Origin: Streptomyces griseorubiginosus
Lineage (GTDB): Bacteria; Actinomycetota; Actinomycetes; Streptomycetales; Streptomycetaceae
DNA length: 64,000 nucleotides
NCBI RefSeq assembly: GCF_001514195.1
Contig: NZ_KQ948747.1
Span: forward strand, 120,321-184,320
Reading direction: 5' to 3'
The notes beneath the pieces were generated by a model that was not told where the DNA came from, searched no databases, and saw nothing but the letters and a program-made list of their open reading frames with translations. Shown in pieces: positions 32,976 through 41,413 of this stretch. The translations under genes and the position numbers were made by a program. Each line of letters begins with the position of its first letter. The first letter of the stretch is position 1.

Positions 32976-35132
32976 GTGGAGTACACGGCTGCCAGCCTCG
33001 TGTCCCGTGTCGCAGGTGACCTCGGGGCGATGGCGGATGAGGTGATCGCCGACGTGGTGCGGTGCCTGCGGCGTGACGTTCCCGAACTGTGGAGTAACCC
33101 GGATCTCATCCGCATGACGTCGCAGAACATCGCTGAGCATGTCGTCGGCGTGCTGATCGGCCTGGAGCACGGCGTCGAGCCGAGCGAGATCGATCCACCG
33201 GCCGCCGAGCTGGAACGCGCGCGCCGGCTGGCTCGGTACGGCACGTCGGTCACCGTGTTGTTGCGGGCTTTCCGGCTCGGTCAGGGTGTCATCCTGGACA
33301 GACTGCTTGCTGAGATGCCGCGGCTGACGAAAGACGCGGAGCTGATCACCGCGGCATCACGCCTCCTGATCGCGATGGCGAACGGATACGTCGACGACGC
33401 CTCCGAGCAGGGTGTCACGGCGTTCCAGGAGGAGCGCGACCGGCGACTGCAGTGGCGGCTTTCTTTGGTGAACGAGGCCGGTCTGCGCATCGGGACTACC
33501 CTGGACATTGCCCGCACCACCCAGGAGCTGGCGGACCTCGCCCTCGACCATTTCGCCGACCTGGTCACCGTCGACCTGCTCGACTCCGTGGTCCACGGGG
33601 ACTGCACCGCGGCGCAGAGCCCCCTCGTACTGCACCGGGTCGCTCAGTCGTCGTCGGCGCAAGGCGGTCCCGAGCCGACAGTTGGGCTGGGGGCGGTTCA
33701 CGCCTGCCCGGACGGATCGGTCGTGGCTCGCGCCCTGGCCACCGGCCGGCCCTCCAGGCACACGGAGACGCCGACGGATCCGGTCGACGCCTTCGGCAGC
33801 CATCCTGCCTGCTCGATGCTGGTGGTGCCGTTGAGCGCCCGCGGCGCCACTCTAGGCGTCGCACGGTTCTGCCGTCACCGCAACCCGGCTCCCTTCGACG
33901 ACGAGGATCTGATCCTCGCGCAGGAGATCGCGGCCAGGGCGGCCGTGGCCATAGACAACGCCCGTCGCTACACACATGCCCGTGCCACGGCCCTCACTCT
34001 CCAGCGCAGTCTGCTGCCACAGCGCACGGCGGAGCAGTCCGCCGTGGACGTGGCCTGTCGCTACCTGCCCGCAGGTGCCCAGGCCGGTGTGGGCGGCGAC
34101 TGGTACGACGTGATTCCGCTGTCCGGAGCCCGAGTGGCCCTGGTCGTGGGTGACGTGGTCGGCCACGGCATCCACGCCGCCGCCACGATGGGGCGCCTGC
34201 GGACCGCGGTCCGTACCCTCGCCGACATCGACCTGCCGCCCGAGGAACTACTGACGCACCTGGACGACGTCGTCATCCGCCTGTCCGCCGAAGCCTCGGC
34301 CGACCCGGACACGGAGACCGCCGGGGACATCGGCGCGACATGTTTGTACGCCGTCTACGACCCCGTCGACGGCCGCTGCTCCCTGGCGCGTGCGGGGCAC
34401 GTGCTGCCCGCCGTGGTGAGCGGCGGCGGAACCGTCGAGCTTCTGCATCTGCCGCCCGGCCCGCCGCTGGGCCTGGGCGGCCTGCCGTTCGAGGCGGCCG
34501 AGGTTTACCTGCCCGAAGGCAGCCGCTTGGCCCTGTACACCGACGGCCTGGTCGAAACCCGCGACCGCGATATCGAGGCAGGCCTCACCCTCCTGCGCCA
34601 CGCCCTCGCACAGCCCTCCGCCTCCCTTGAGGCCGCCTGCGACACCGTGGTCCAGGCCTTGCTGCCCGCAAGCCAACCCCACGACGACGCAGCCTTGCTG
34701 CTCGCCCGCACCCGCATCCTCGGAGACCAACAAGTCGCCGCCTGGGACGTGGACGCCGACCCGGCAGCCGTCGCCCGGGCACGTTCGAGTGCTGCCGGGC
34801 AGCTGTCCGCCTGGGGGCTGGAGGACCTCCACTTCATCACCGAGCTAGTGGTCAGTGAACTGGTCACCAACGCCATCCGCTACGGGCGACCCCCCATCCG
34901 CCTGCGTCTCATCCGTGACCGCTCCCTCCTGTGCGAGGTGTCCGACGCCGGGAGCACCACCCCCCACCTGCAGCGGGCCCGCGCCTTCGACGAGGGCGGA
35001 CGCGGCCTGCTCCTCGTAGCCCAGCTCGCCGAGCGTTGGGGAACGCGCCACGCCCGGCAGGGCAAGACGGTCTGGGCCGAGCTGGGCGAGCAGAAGTACG
35101 CCCGGCCCTCGGATCCGGCCTCGTTCCTTTAG
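32976..35132 (+). CDS. SpoIIE-type phosphatase with GAF and anti-sigma-like ATPase domains
   Basis: A 718-residue cytoplasmic regulator. Residues about 1-165 form an all-helical N-domain (MTSQNIAEHVVGVLIGLEHG; YGTSVTVLLRAFRLGQGVIL) like the PucR/CdaR or RsbT-co-antagonist helices; about 170-325 is a GAF sensor; about 345-560 is the PP2C/SpoIIE phosphatase (AGVGGDWYDVIPLSGARVAL, VGDVVGHGIHAAATMGRLRT, LALYTDGLVETRDRDIEAGL, PHDDAALLLART) with metal-binding aspartates intact; about 590-705 is an HATPase_c domain (ITELVVSELVTNAIRYGRPP) like RsbW-type kinases. It could both dephosphorylate and phosphorylate an anti-anti-sigma factor. GTG start; no partner gene adjacent. Confidence 0.92.
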   Translation: MEYTAASLVSRVAGDLGAMADEVIADVVRCLRRDVPELWSNPDLIRMTSQNIAEHVVGVLIGLEHGVEPSEIDPPAAELERARRLARYGTSVTVLLRAFRLGQGVILDRLLAEMPRLTKDAELITAASRLLIAMANGYVDDASEQGVTAFQEERDRRLQWRLSLVNEAGLRIGTTLDIARTTQELADLALDHFADLVTVDLLDSVVHGDCTAAQSPLVLHRVAQSSSAQGGPEPTVGLGAVHACPDGSVVARALATGRPSRHTETPTDPVDAFGSHPACSMLVVPLSARGATLGVARFCRHRNPAPFDDEDLILAQEIAARAAVAIDNARRYTHARATALTLQRSLLPQRTAEQSAVDVACRYLPAGAQAGVGGDWYDVIPLSGARVALVVGDVVGHGIHAAATMGRLRTAVRTLADIDLPPEELLTHLDDVVIRLSAEASADPDTETAGDIGATCLYAVYDPVDGRCSLARAGHVLPAVVSGGGTVELLHLPPGPPLGLGGLPFEAAEVYLPEGSRLALYTDGLVETRDRDIEAGLTLLRHALAQPSASLEAACDTVVQALLPASQPHDDAALLLARTRILGDQQVAAWDVDADPAAVARARSSAAGQLSAWGLEDLHFITELVVSELVTNAIRYGRPPIRLRLIRDRSLLCEVSDAGSTTPHLQRARAFDEGGRGLLLVAQLAERWGTRHARQGKTVWAELGEQKYARPSDPASFL

Positions 35133-35207
35133 AGGGCATCTGATGTAGGTAGTTGGTGCTCTGGGATGCTTTTGTGACTGGTGCTGTTGGTGATCGTTGG
35201 ATCAGGC

Positions 35208-35714
35208 GTGAGTGCTCGTCGTCCGTACCGTAGTGACGTGTCCGACGCCCGCTGGGCCTTGATCGAACCGGTCTTTACCGCTTGGCGGGCGAGACGGACC
35301 GGCCCCGGAACGGCGGCCCGGGTGCACGACCTGAGAGAGATCGTCAACGCGATCCTCTACATCAAGCGCACCGGCATCCCATGGGAGTACCTGCCGCGCG
35401 ACTTCCCTCCCTGCAAGACCGTCTACGACTACTACGCGAAGTGGGAAGCCGACGGCACCACACAGCAAGTACACGACCTGTTACGCGACAAGACTCGCCG
35501 ATTACACGGCCGCCGCGCGGAGCCCACAGCGGCCGTGGTCGACGCGCAGAGCGTGAAGACCTCGGCAAACGTCGCCGAAAGCAGTCAGGGCATCGACGCC
35601 GGAAAGAAGATCAAAGGCCGAAAGAGGCACCTGATCACGGACACGCTCGGCCTGGTGCTGGCCGTCCTGGTCACCGCCGCGAACGTGCACGACACCACGG
35701 CATGCACGTCGTAG
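35208..35714 (+). pseudogene. 3'-truncated IS5-type transposase
   Basis: N-terminal 165 residues of an IS5-family transposase: RPYRSDVSDARWALIEPVFT, AILYIKRTGIPWEYLPRDFP, the first catalytic aspartate in AAVVDAQSVKTSANV, GKKIKGRKRHLITDTLGLVL and TAANVHDT with the second aspartate. It stops abruptly at about 35700, where sequence becomes the interior of another gene on the opposite strand. The left end of the element is near 35140. No right end follows, so a deletion removed it. Confidence 0.85.
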
Positions 35715-36073
35715 CGGGTGAAGTCGCCGGCAATGCAGATCAGGCGCGGGCCGCTCCACAGGACCTGGGACGCGGCCGTCACCCCGAGCCGGTCGCGAAC
35801 CAGGTGCTCGAACTCGGCACGATGGTCCATCAGCCACGCCAGATAGAAGAGACCCTGGTTGATGACGCCGGCATCGACACCACGCTTGTACTCCACGATG
35901 ACCGGTGATCCGTTCTCGTCCAGACCGAGCGAATCGATCCGGCCCCCATGCACCGGCCCCGTTCCGTACTCGCTCGCCAAGAACCGCACCCCCAGCAACG
36001 TCTCCATGTGCGCCTCGACGAGACCCTGCACATCTGCCTCGACCTCAGCAAGACGCGGCGTGACCTCAGTCAT
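35700..36073 (-). pseudogene. 5' part of a DUF5655-type nuclease-like gene, cut at the IS5 junction
   Basis: About 124 codons of a conserved protein with a PD-(D/E)XK-like core: LAEVEADVQGLVEAHMETLL, GVRFLASEYGTGPVHGGRID, LDENGSPVIVEYKRGVDAGV (D...E-x-K), LFYLAWLMDHRAEFEHLVRD, then ICIAGDFTRYDVHAV, where homology ends exactly at the truncated IS5. Full-length members continue with a second domain of similar size. Start: ATG 36073; a family-like LKLF start lies upstream in another frame, so the 5' end may also be shifted. Not functional as it stands. The 375 bp from here to the response-regulator gene show no other supportable gene. Confidence 0.75.
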
Positions 36074-36449
36074 GCCGCTTTTCGTTGTGTCCGTAGAAAC
36101 AACTTCAAGCCGGTCACCCCCCGTTATCGGAGACGTATGGCGCCGGACTACGGCCTGTTCTTCACCTACTTGTGGCGCCGCGGACTTCGCTGAGACGAGG
36201 CGACGGCGGACGTGCTGGAGGACTGGGAGGACTGGACGTTCGGTCAAAACTTCCATTCCTCGGTGCCGACATCAGCGCACCTTTGGTCGCCGTCGCCTAC
36301 GCCGGACTGGAAATCCAGGTCACGTCGACGAATCCATGGATGTCCGCGAGGGTCCTGTCGTTGGGCTTGAGCAAGCCATGCCCGCGGGCGCGAAGTTGGG
36401 ATCAGCCAGAGCGACTACGACGCCGCCTCCCCGTAGCAGGGCTTGGGGG

Positions 36450-37118
36450 CTACGACTTGGCCCTGACCAGTCCGGTGTCGTACGCGGTGATGACGGCCTG
36501 GATGCGGTCGCGGGCGCCGATCTTGGCGAGGACGCGGCCCACGTGTTTCTTGACGGTGGACTCGGTCAGGACGAGGCGCTCGGCGATCTCGGTGTTGGTC
36601 CAGCCCTGGCCGATGGCGACGAGGACTTCGCGTTCTCGGTCGGTGAGGGTCTTCAGGCGAGGGTCCTCGGCGGGTGGGGTGTCCGTCGGGGCCAGGAGGC
36701 GGTGGGTGTAGGCGTCCAGGAGGCGACGGGTGAGGCGGGGGGAGACGACGGCGTCGCCGGTGGCGACTGCGTGGATGCCCGCGACGAGTTCCTCGGGGCG
36801 GGCGTCCTTGAGCAGGAAGCCGCCGGCGCCGGCGCGCAGACCTTCGTAGGCGTACTCGTCGAGGTCGAAGGTGGTGACGATGAGGACGCGGGTGCGGCCG
36901 CCGGCGGCGATGATGCGACGGGTGGCCTCGATGCCGTCCATGCCGGGCATGCGGATGTCCATGAGAACGACGTCGGGGCGCAGTTCGGCGGCCATGCGGA
37001 CGGCCTCCGCGCCGTGTTGCGCCTCGCCGACCGGGGTCAGGCCGGGGGTGCCCTCCAGCAGCATGCGCACGCCCATGAGTTGCAGGGGCTGGTCGTCGGC
37101 GATCAGGACGGTGGTCAT
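36450..37118 (-). CDS. NarL/LuxR-type response regulator
   Basis: A 222-residue two-component response regulator. The receiver domain (about 1-120) has the acidic pair DD at 8-9, phospho-acceptor D54 in PDVVLMDIRMPG, and K in FLLKDARPEE; the LuxR helix-turn-helix is at about 155-215 (LKTLTDREREVLVAIGQGWT, NTEIAERLVLTESTVKKHVG). The ATG overlaps the kinase stop (ATGA), so the two proteins are co-translated. It is last in an operon ABC ATPase, ABC permease, kinase, regulator, and probably activates that operon. Confidence 0.93.
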   Translation of the reverse strand: MTTVLIADDQPLQLMGVRMLLEGTPGLTPVGEAQHGAEAVRMAAELRPDVVLMDIRMPGMDGIEATRRIIAAGGRTRVLIVTTFDLDEYAYEGLRAGAGGFLLKDARPEELVAGIHAVATGDAVVSPRLTRRLLDAYTHRLLAPTDTPPAEDPRLKTLTDREREVLVAIGQGWTNTEIAERLVLTESTVKKHVGRVLAKIGARDRIQAVITAYDTGLVRAKS

Positions 37119-38431
37119 GGCTGATGATCTCCTGGAGGTACGTCGAGGACGACATCGACGAGCCAGCCCTGGCCGGTGGCTTGCGGGCCGAGGGTGACGG
37201 CGCCGCCGTACAGGGCGGCCCGCTGGCGGATGCCGACGAGGCCGTGCCCGGCGTCGCCGGACCGCGTCCCGGCTGCTGCGCCGGTGTCGGCGACCTTGAT
37301 GTGCACGGTGTCGGTGTCCTTGGTGAGGGTGACGTCGGCGGTGGAGCCTGGGCCGGCGTGTTTGAGGGTGTTGGTGAGGGCTTCCTGGACGATGCGGTAC
37401 ACGGTGAGCTGAACGCCGCTGCCGAGGGCGTCGAGGTCGCCCGTCGTCCTGTAGGTCACGGGCAGCCCCGCCGCGCGCACCCGCGTCAGTAACGCGTCCA
37501 GATCCCGGAGGCCGGGCTGCGGGCCGAGCAGCCGTTCGTCCTCTTCAGGGCCCCGCTCCTCGCGCAGCACGCCGAGGACCCTTCGGAGTTCGCTCATCGC
37601 CTGGCGGCCGGTGTCGGCGAGGATGCGCAGGGGTTCGGCGGACGTCTCGCCGCGGTTGGTGGCGAGGGTGGCGGCGCCGTCGGCGACGCTGACCATGACG
37701 GAGAGGTTGTGGCCGACGATGTCGTGCATCTCGCGGGCGATGCGGGTGCGTTCGGCGGCGGCGGTGAGCCGGACGCGCTGGTCCTGCTCGATCTCTAGGC
37801 GCGTGGCCCGGTCCTCCAGGGCCGCGAGGTAAAGGCGGCGGATCCGCAGCGTCAGGCCGATGGCGATGGCCGCGGTCGCCGTGCCCGTCAGGAAGAAGAG
37901 ACTGAGGAACGGGTGCTCGACGGGGGCTAGGAGCCCGACCGCCAGGGTCATTTCGGCCGCGGTGAGGGCGGCGGCCCAGCCGAGCGCGCGCAGTGATCCG
38001 TGCAGGGCCAGGCTGTAGAGGGCGATGAGCGCGGCCATGCCGGTCTGCTGCCACACGCCCAGCGACCACTGGGCCAGCAATACCGCGGAGATCACGAAGA
38101 ATGTGACGGCCGGGGCCCTGCGGCGCCACCACAGAGGTACGACGAGCGCGACGGCGAAGGCGACCACCGCCAGCGTGGGCAAGTGGCTTGGGTTCGTCGT
38201 GTCTCCGAACGGGCCGTGGCGCCTGCGGGAGAGCAGGTCGGGAAGGCTGAGCAGGGCGACGACGAGGACGACTGCGGTGTCGAGCATCCACGGATGCCGC
38301 TGGTCCAGTCGGCGTCGGGCGCTGCGGCCGCGCAGCAAGCAGCGCAGGAACGGGTGCGCCCAGACGTCGGCGAGCCCGGAGGACGGCGCGCTGGCCGTCC
38401 CCCGGGCGGTGGTCGCGGGGGCCTGTCTCAT
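37115..38431 (-). CDS. Sensor histidine kinase (HisKA_3 type)
   Basis: A 438-residue membrane kinase. Five or six hydrophobic segments lie in about residues 48-200 (TAVVLVVALLSLPDLL, LAVVAFAVALVVPLWW, VTFFVISAVLLAQWSLG and others) with only short loops, i.e. an intramembrane-sensing type. The dimerisation/phosphorylation helix carries H in REMHDIVGHNLSVMV, and the ATPase end has VYRIVQEALTNTLKHAGPG and HGLVGIRQRAALYGG. ATG at 38431. Kinases of this form next to ABC-2 exporters usually sense membrane-active compounds. Confidence 0.92.
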   Translation of the reverse strand: MRQAPATTARGTASAPSSGLADVWAHPFLRCLLRGRSARRRLDQRHPWMLDTAVVLVVALLSLPDLLSRRRHGPFGDTTNPSHLPTLAVVAFAVALVVPLWWRRRAPAVTFFVISAVLLAQWSLGVWQQTGMAALIALYSLALHGSLRALGWAAALTAAEMTLAVGLLAPVEHPFLSLFFLTGTATAAIAIGLTLRIRRLYLAALEDRATRLEIEQDQRVRLTAAAERTRIAREMHDIVGHNLSVMVSVADGAATLATNRGETSAEPLRILADTGRQAMSELRRVLGVLREERGPEEDERLLGPQPGLRDLDALLTRVRAAGLPVTYRTTGDLDALGSGVQLTVYRIVQEALTNTLKHAGPGSTADVTLTKDTDTVHIKVADTGAAAGTRSGDAGHGLVGIRQRAALYGGAVTLGPQATGQGWLVDVVLDVPPGDHQP

Positions 38432-38456
38432 GATCCCCACTGTCTCGCACCGCCGC

Positions 38457-39290
38457 TCAGGCGTCGCTCTTGAGGAGCCGCCAGGCGGCTCCGGCGAGGG
38501 TGAGGGCCACCCACCCGGCGAAGACGGCGAGTCCCGCCCCGGGAGAGAGGGCGTCGGAGGACTGGTGCAGGGCGTACATCGCCGAGCCCGCGTTGCCGGG
38601 GAAGTAGGGGTTGATGTCGTCGTGGACGGAGTCGGGCAGCAGGGAGGCCAGGCCCGGGAGGATGAGCAGGACGCCGACCAGGACCGCGATCGCGCCGGCG
38701 CTGGAGCGCAGCAGGATGCCCAGAGCCACACCCGCGACGGCGACCAGGGCGAGGTAGAGGCCGGCACCGGCCAGGCTGCGCAGTACGCCGTCGTCGCCCA
38801 GGGACAGGGCGATCTTCTCGCCGTCCAGGCCTAGAGTGCCCAGCTGGAAGGCGGCCAGGGCGCCGAGGGTGGTCAGGACCAGGGTGATGGGGCCGATCAC
38901 GGCGGCCTTGGTCCACAGGACCGGCAGGCGGCGGGGGACGGCGGTGAGGGTGGAGCGGATCATGCCGGTGGTGTACTCGCCGGCCGACAGCAGGACGCCG
39001 AGCACGCCGACGGCCAGTGATGCGAAGGTCACTCCGAGCAGGGCGAGGCTGACGGCGTCCTGGTCGCCGGAGCCGGGTCCTGGCGGCCCGCCCTGCGCGG
39101 TCGCGTCGGGGCTGTAGGTGGCGGAGGCGATCGCGCCGAGGGCGACCAGCAGGACCACGGAGACCCCTAGGGTGATCCAACTGGAGCGCAGCGACCAGAA
39201 CTTGGACCACTCCGCGCGCAGCACCCGCGGACCGGTGACCTTGTAGGCCCGGGTGCCGGCTCGGGTGGGGGAGAGTTCGGTGACGGTCAT
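38457..39290 (-). CDS. ABC-2-type exporter permease
   Basis: A 277-residue membrane protein with about six helices: LGVSVVLLVALGAIASAT, SLAVGVLGVLLSAGEYTTGM, the typical coupling segment EYTTGMIRSTLTAVPRRLPV, and a last helix GLAVFAGWVALTLAGAAWRL. The N-terminus has LRAEWSKFWSLRSSW, the usual start of actinobacterial ABC-2 permeases. Its ATG overlaps the stop of the ATPase gene (TGATG). With the ATPase it would export an antibiotic, lipid or peptide. Confidence 0.92.
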   Translation of the reverse strand: MTVTELSPTRAGTRAYKVTGPRVLRAEWSKFWSLRSSWITLGVSVVLLVALGAIASATYSPDATAQGGPPGPGSGDQDAVSLALLGVTFASLAVGVLGVLLSAGEYTTGMIRSTLTAVPRRLPVLWTKAAVIGPITLVLTTLGALAAFQLGTLGLDGEKIALSLGDDGVLRSLAGAGLYLALVAVAGVALGILLRSSAGAIAVLVGVLLILPGLASLLPDSVHDDINPYFPGNAGSAMYALHQSSDALSPGAGLAVFAGWVALTLAGAAWRLLKSDA

Positions 39291-40219
39291 CAGGCTGCCT
39301 TTCGCTCGGTCTGCGCCGGGTGGCTCTGGTACTCGACAACTTCTCGGGTCAGGTCCATGAATGCCGCCTCCAACGAGACGGCCTGTGGGGTGAGTTCGGA
39401 CAACGCCACGCCGTGCTCGGCAGCGATCAGCCCGATCTCTCGCGCGTCGCGTCCAGTGACCAGGAGCTCCTCGGCGGATGAGGAGGAGATCGTGACGTCC
39501 GGGCCCCCAAGCAGCGAGCGCAGCCTGGTGGCCTCGGCGGTGGCGACCTTCACGCCGCCGCCGCTCGCCTGGCGGGTGAAGTCGTCGACGGTGGTGTCGG
39601 CGAGCAGCCGCCCGCGCCCGATGATCACCAGGTGGTCGGCGATCAGTGCGGTCTCGCTCATCAGGTGCGAGGAGAGCATCACCGCCCGGCCCTCGTCGGC
39701 CAGCGAGCGCAGCAGGTTGCGCACCCACAGCACGCCCTCGGGATCGAGACCGTTGACCGGTTCGTCGAGCATGACGATCGCGGGGTCGCCGAGCAGTGCC
39801 GCCGCGATGCCGAGCCGCTGGCCCATGCCGAGCGAGAAGGCCCCGACGCGCTTGCCAGCCACGCTGGTCAGCCCGGCCAGTTCGATGACCTCGTCGACCC
39901 GGCGGCGCGGAATGCCGTGCGTGTACGCGAGGGCCATCAGATGGTTGAAGGCGCTGCGGCCGGGGTGGACGGACTTGGCCTCCAGTAGGGTGCCGATCTC
40001 GTGCAGCGGTGCCGGGTGCTTCGCATACGACCTGCCGTTGACGGTGACCGTGCCCCCGGTGGGGGCGTCCAGGCCGACGACCATGCGCATCGTGGTGGAC
40101 TTGCCGGCGCCGTTGGGACCGAGGAAGCCAGTGACCTCGCCGGGCTTGACGGTGAAGCTCAGCGCGTCGACGACGGTCTTGTCGCCGTACCGCTTGGTCA
40201 GCTCACGCGCTTCGATCAT
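39290..40219 (-). CDS. ABC exporter ATP-binding protein
   Basis: A 309-residue ATPase of the drug-export (DrrA/CcmA-like) class. Walker A GPNGAGKSTTMRM near residue 35, Q-loop TLLEAKSVHPGRSAFNHL, signature FSLGMGQRLGIAAALLGDP, Walker B AIVMLDEPVNGLDPEG and H-loop MLSSHLMSE. The C-terminal ~90 residues form the usual extra domain (LRSLLGGPDVTISSSSAEEL; ALSELTPQAVSLEAAFMDLT). First gene of the operon, about 115 bp downstream of a palindrome that probably binds the encoded response regulator. Confidence 0.94.
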   Translation of the reverse strand: MIEARELTKRYGDKTVVDALSFTVKPGEVTGFLGPNGAGKSTTMRMVVGLDAPTGGTVTVNGRSYAKHPAPLHEIGTLLEAKSVHPGRSAFNHLMALAYTHGIPRRRVDEVIELAGLTSVAGKRVGAFSLGMGQRLGIAAALLGDPAIVMLDEPVNGLDPEGVLWVRNLLRSLADEGRAVMLSSHLMSETALIADHLVIIGRGRLLADTTVDDFTRQASGGGVKVATAEATRLRSLLGGPDVTISSSSAEELLVTGRDAREIGLIAAEHGVALSELTPQAVSLEAAFMDLTREVVEYQSHPAQTERKAA

Positions 40220-40332
40220 GAGTGTTGGCCTTTCATCACGGACGCGGCCGGGCGACTGCCGCGACCTGTGCCATCGACGTTAGGCGCGCGGCCGGCCCGA
40301 GCCCTGGGACCACGGGAGACACTTCGGCGCCT

Positions 40333-40354
40333 GAGTGGTACTGCGGTACCACTC
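40333..40354. promoter_or_regulatory. Palindromic operator upstream of the ABC/two-component operon
   Basis: GAGTGGTAC, TGCG, GTACCACTC: a perfect 9-bp palindrome with a 4-bp centre, 114 bp before the ATPase start codon. Palindromes with GGTAC cores are common upstream of streptomycete ABC-2/LuxR-type two-component operons and are suited to a LuxR-type dimer; here it probably serves the response regulator at 36450. Confidence 0.7.
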
Positions 40355-40382
40355 GGCGCGGATCACCGGTACGCCTGAGGTA

Positions 40383-40900
40383 TGACGCGTCGGCGGATGC
40401 GCGCCCGCCTGCGGCCGCACGCCGCTCAGCAAGGGGACAGGCACCGCGCTGTCCGCGCTTCTCACTGCCGTGACCATGGGCTTTGCGGTTCTTGTTCTTG
40501 TGGTTCGGCAGGGACGTCTTCTCCAGTACCGCAACCTTGCGGGTTGTCGATTCGGCGTGGGGTGAGTGGTCCGGGGGTGCCCCGGCCCGGTGGTGCGGCG
40601 GGGGCCGCCGGATCGCCGGCGCGAAACGGTACATGGCTGCCACGTGGACGGGACACGAGGTTCCTCAGGCGTACCCGCCGATCACCGGTTGACTTCGGGA
40701 ACGCTCGCGTACGTCGCTGCGTGATCCTGCAACCCGTTCCGACTTGCTCTGGACGGTGGCCTTCTACGTCGACGGCTGGTTGGGCCTGCCGGCGATTGCT
40801 CTGAGGCCGCTCGGTCTGGTGGTCGACGGAGTATGGAGTGGTCTCCTGCGACGGCGTGCGGTCGTCCTGCTGCTGTAACCGCCTGTTCGGCCCCTTTTTC
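40383..40900. other. 518-bp stretch without a supportable gene
   Basis: Frames on both strands are short and lack domains. The last 170 bp (plus strand, about 40735-40880) read LLWTVAFYVDGWLGLPAIAL and RPLGLVVDGVWSGLL, a hydrophobic run that could be the end of a lost membrane protein. No hairpin or repeat of note. Confidence 0.35.
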
Positions 40901-41027
40901 CTAGGTCTGGCGTGCCGTGGCGGTCAGGAAGGCGTGCGCGCGCATGGCCAGAGTGATGTGCCGACGCCAGCCCACGTAGCGGCGGACTTCGTACTGGTCC
41001 AGGCCGCATTCGTTCTTCGCGGCTTGG
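40901..41027 (-). pseudogene. C-terminal fragment of an IS701-type transposase
   Basis: About 40 codons read AAKNECGLDQYEVRRYVGWR and then HITLAMRAHAFLTATA before a TAG. This is the conserved C-terminal segment of IS701-type transposases, including the glutamate of the catalytic triad region. It is joined at its 5' side directly to the 3' end of a group II intron, so the intron had inserted in the transposase gene. Confidence 0.75.
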
Positions 41028-41390
41028 GTAGGGTCGGCCGCGCGGTGAGGTGCCAGGTGTGCTGGTCCTTTTCCGCGCGGCCTCCCTCCGAACCGGATGG
41101 GCCCGCTTTCCAAGCATCTGGCTCTCCGGTGACTACTGCGTGAGCGGGAGGGGTTCCCGGTGGTGGATGTGGTCGTGGCAGTCGGCGCAGAGCACGAGTG
41201 TCTTGCGGCGCCGTTTGGCCATGACTCGTCTCCAACGGGCGGGTTCGACTCGGTCGAGTTCCTTCAGGTTACGGCCGTGGTGGACTTCCACCTCGCCTGT
41301 GTGCTGGCAGCGCTCGCATGCCCTGGACGCGTCCTCTATGGACAGCCAGAGCGGGCTGGCGCTTCTTGATGCCGACCTGCGGTTCTGAGT
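41028..41390 (-). mobile_element. 3' end of a bacterial group II intron (maturase end plus domains V-VI)
   Basis: Reading the minus strand, a frame ending at 41133 gives RACERCQHTGEVEVHHGRNL, RWRRVMAKRRRKTLVLCADC and HDHIHHREP, which is the HNH endonuclease end of an intron-encoded reverse transcriptase (CxxC...HH...CxxC...H). It is followed by intron domains V and VI. The reverse transcriptase and maturase domains, and the 5' ribozyme domains, are absent; upstream is the LysR gene. Inactive. The intron end is placed near 41028 by the AC terminus and the resumption of transposase coding sequence. Confidence 0.8.
41036..41125 (-). ncRNA. Group II intron domains V and VI
   Basis: Domain V: AGAGCCAGATGCTTGGAAA with the pairing strand CCATCCGGTTC (41125-41090), the catalytic hairpin with a GAAA tetraloop-like tip, near-identical in form to class C introns. 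Domain VI: GGCCGCGCGG (41082-41073) pairs perfectly with CCGCGCGGCC (41045-41036), with an unpaired A just before the second arm that could be the branch point. Confidence 0.75.
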
Positions 41391-41413
41391 CTGGGGCCGG
41401 CCGCTTTCCCGTC

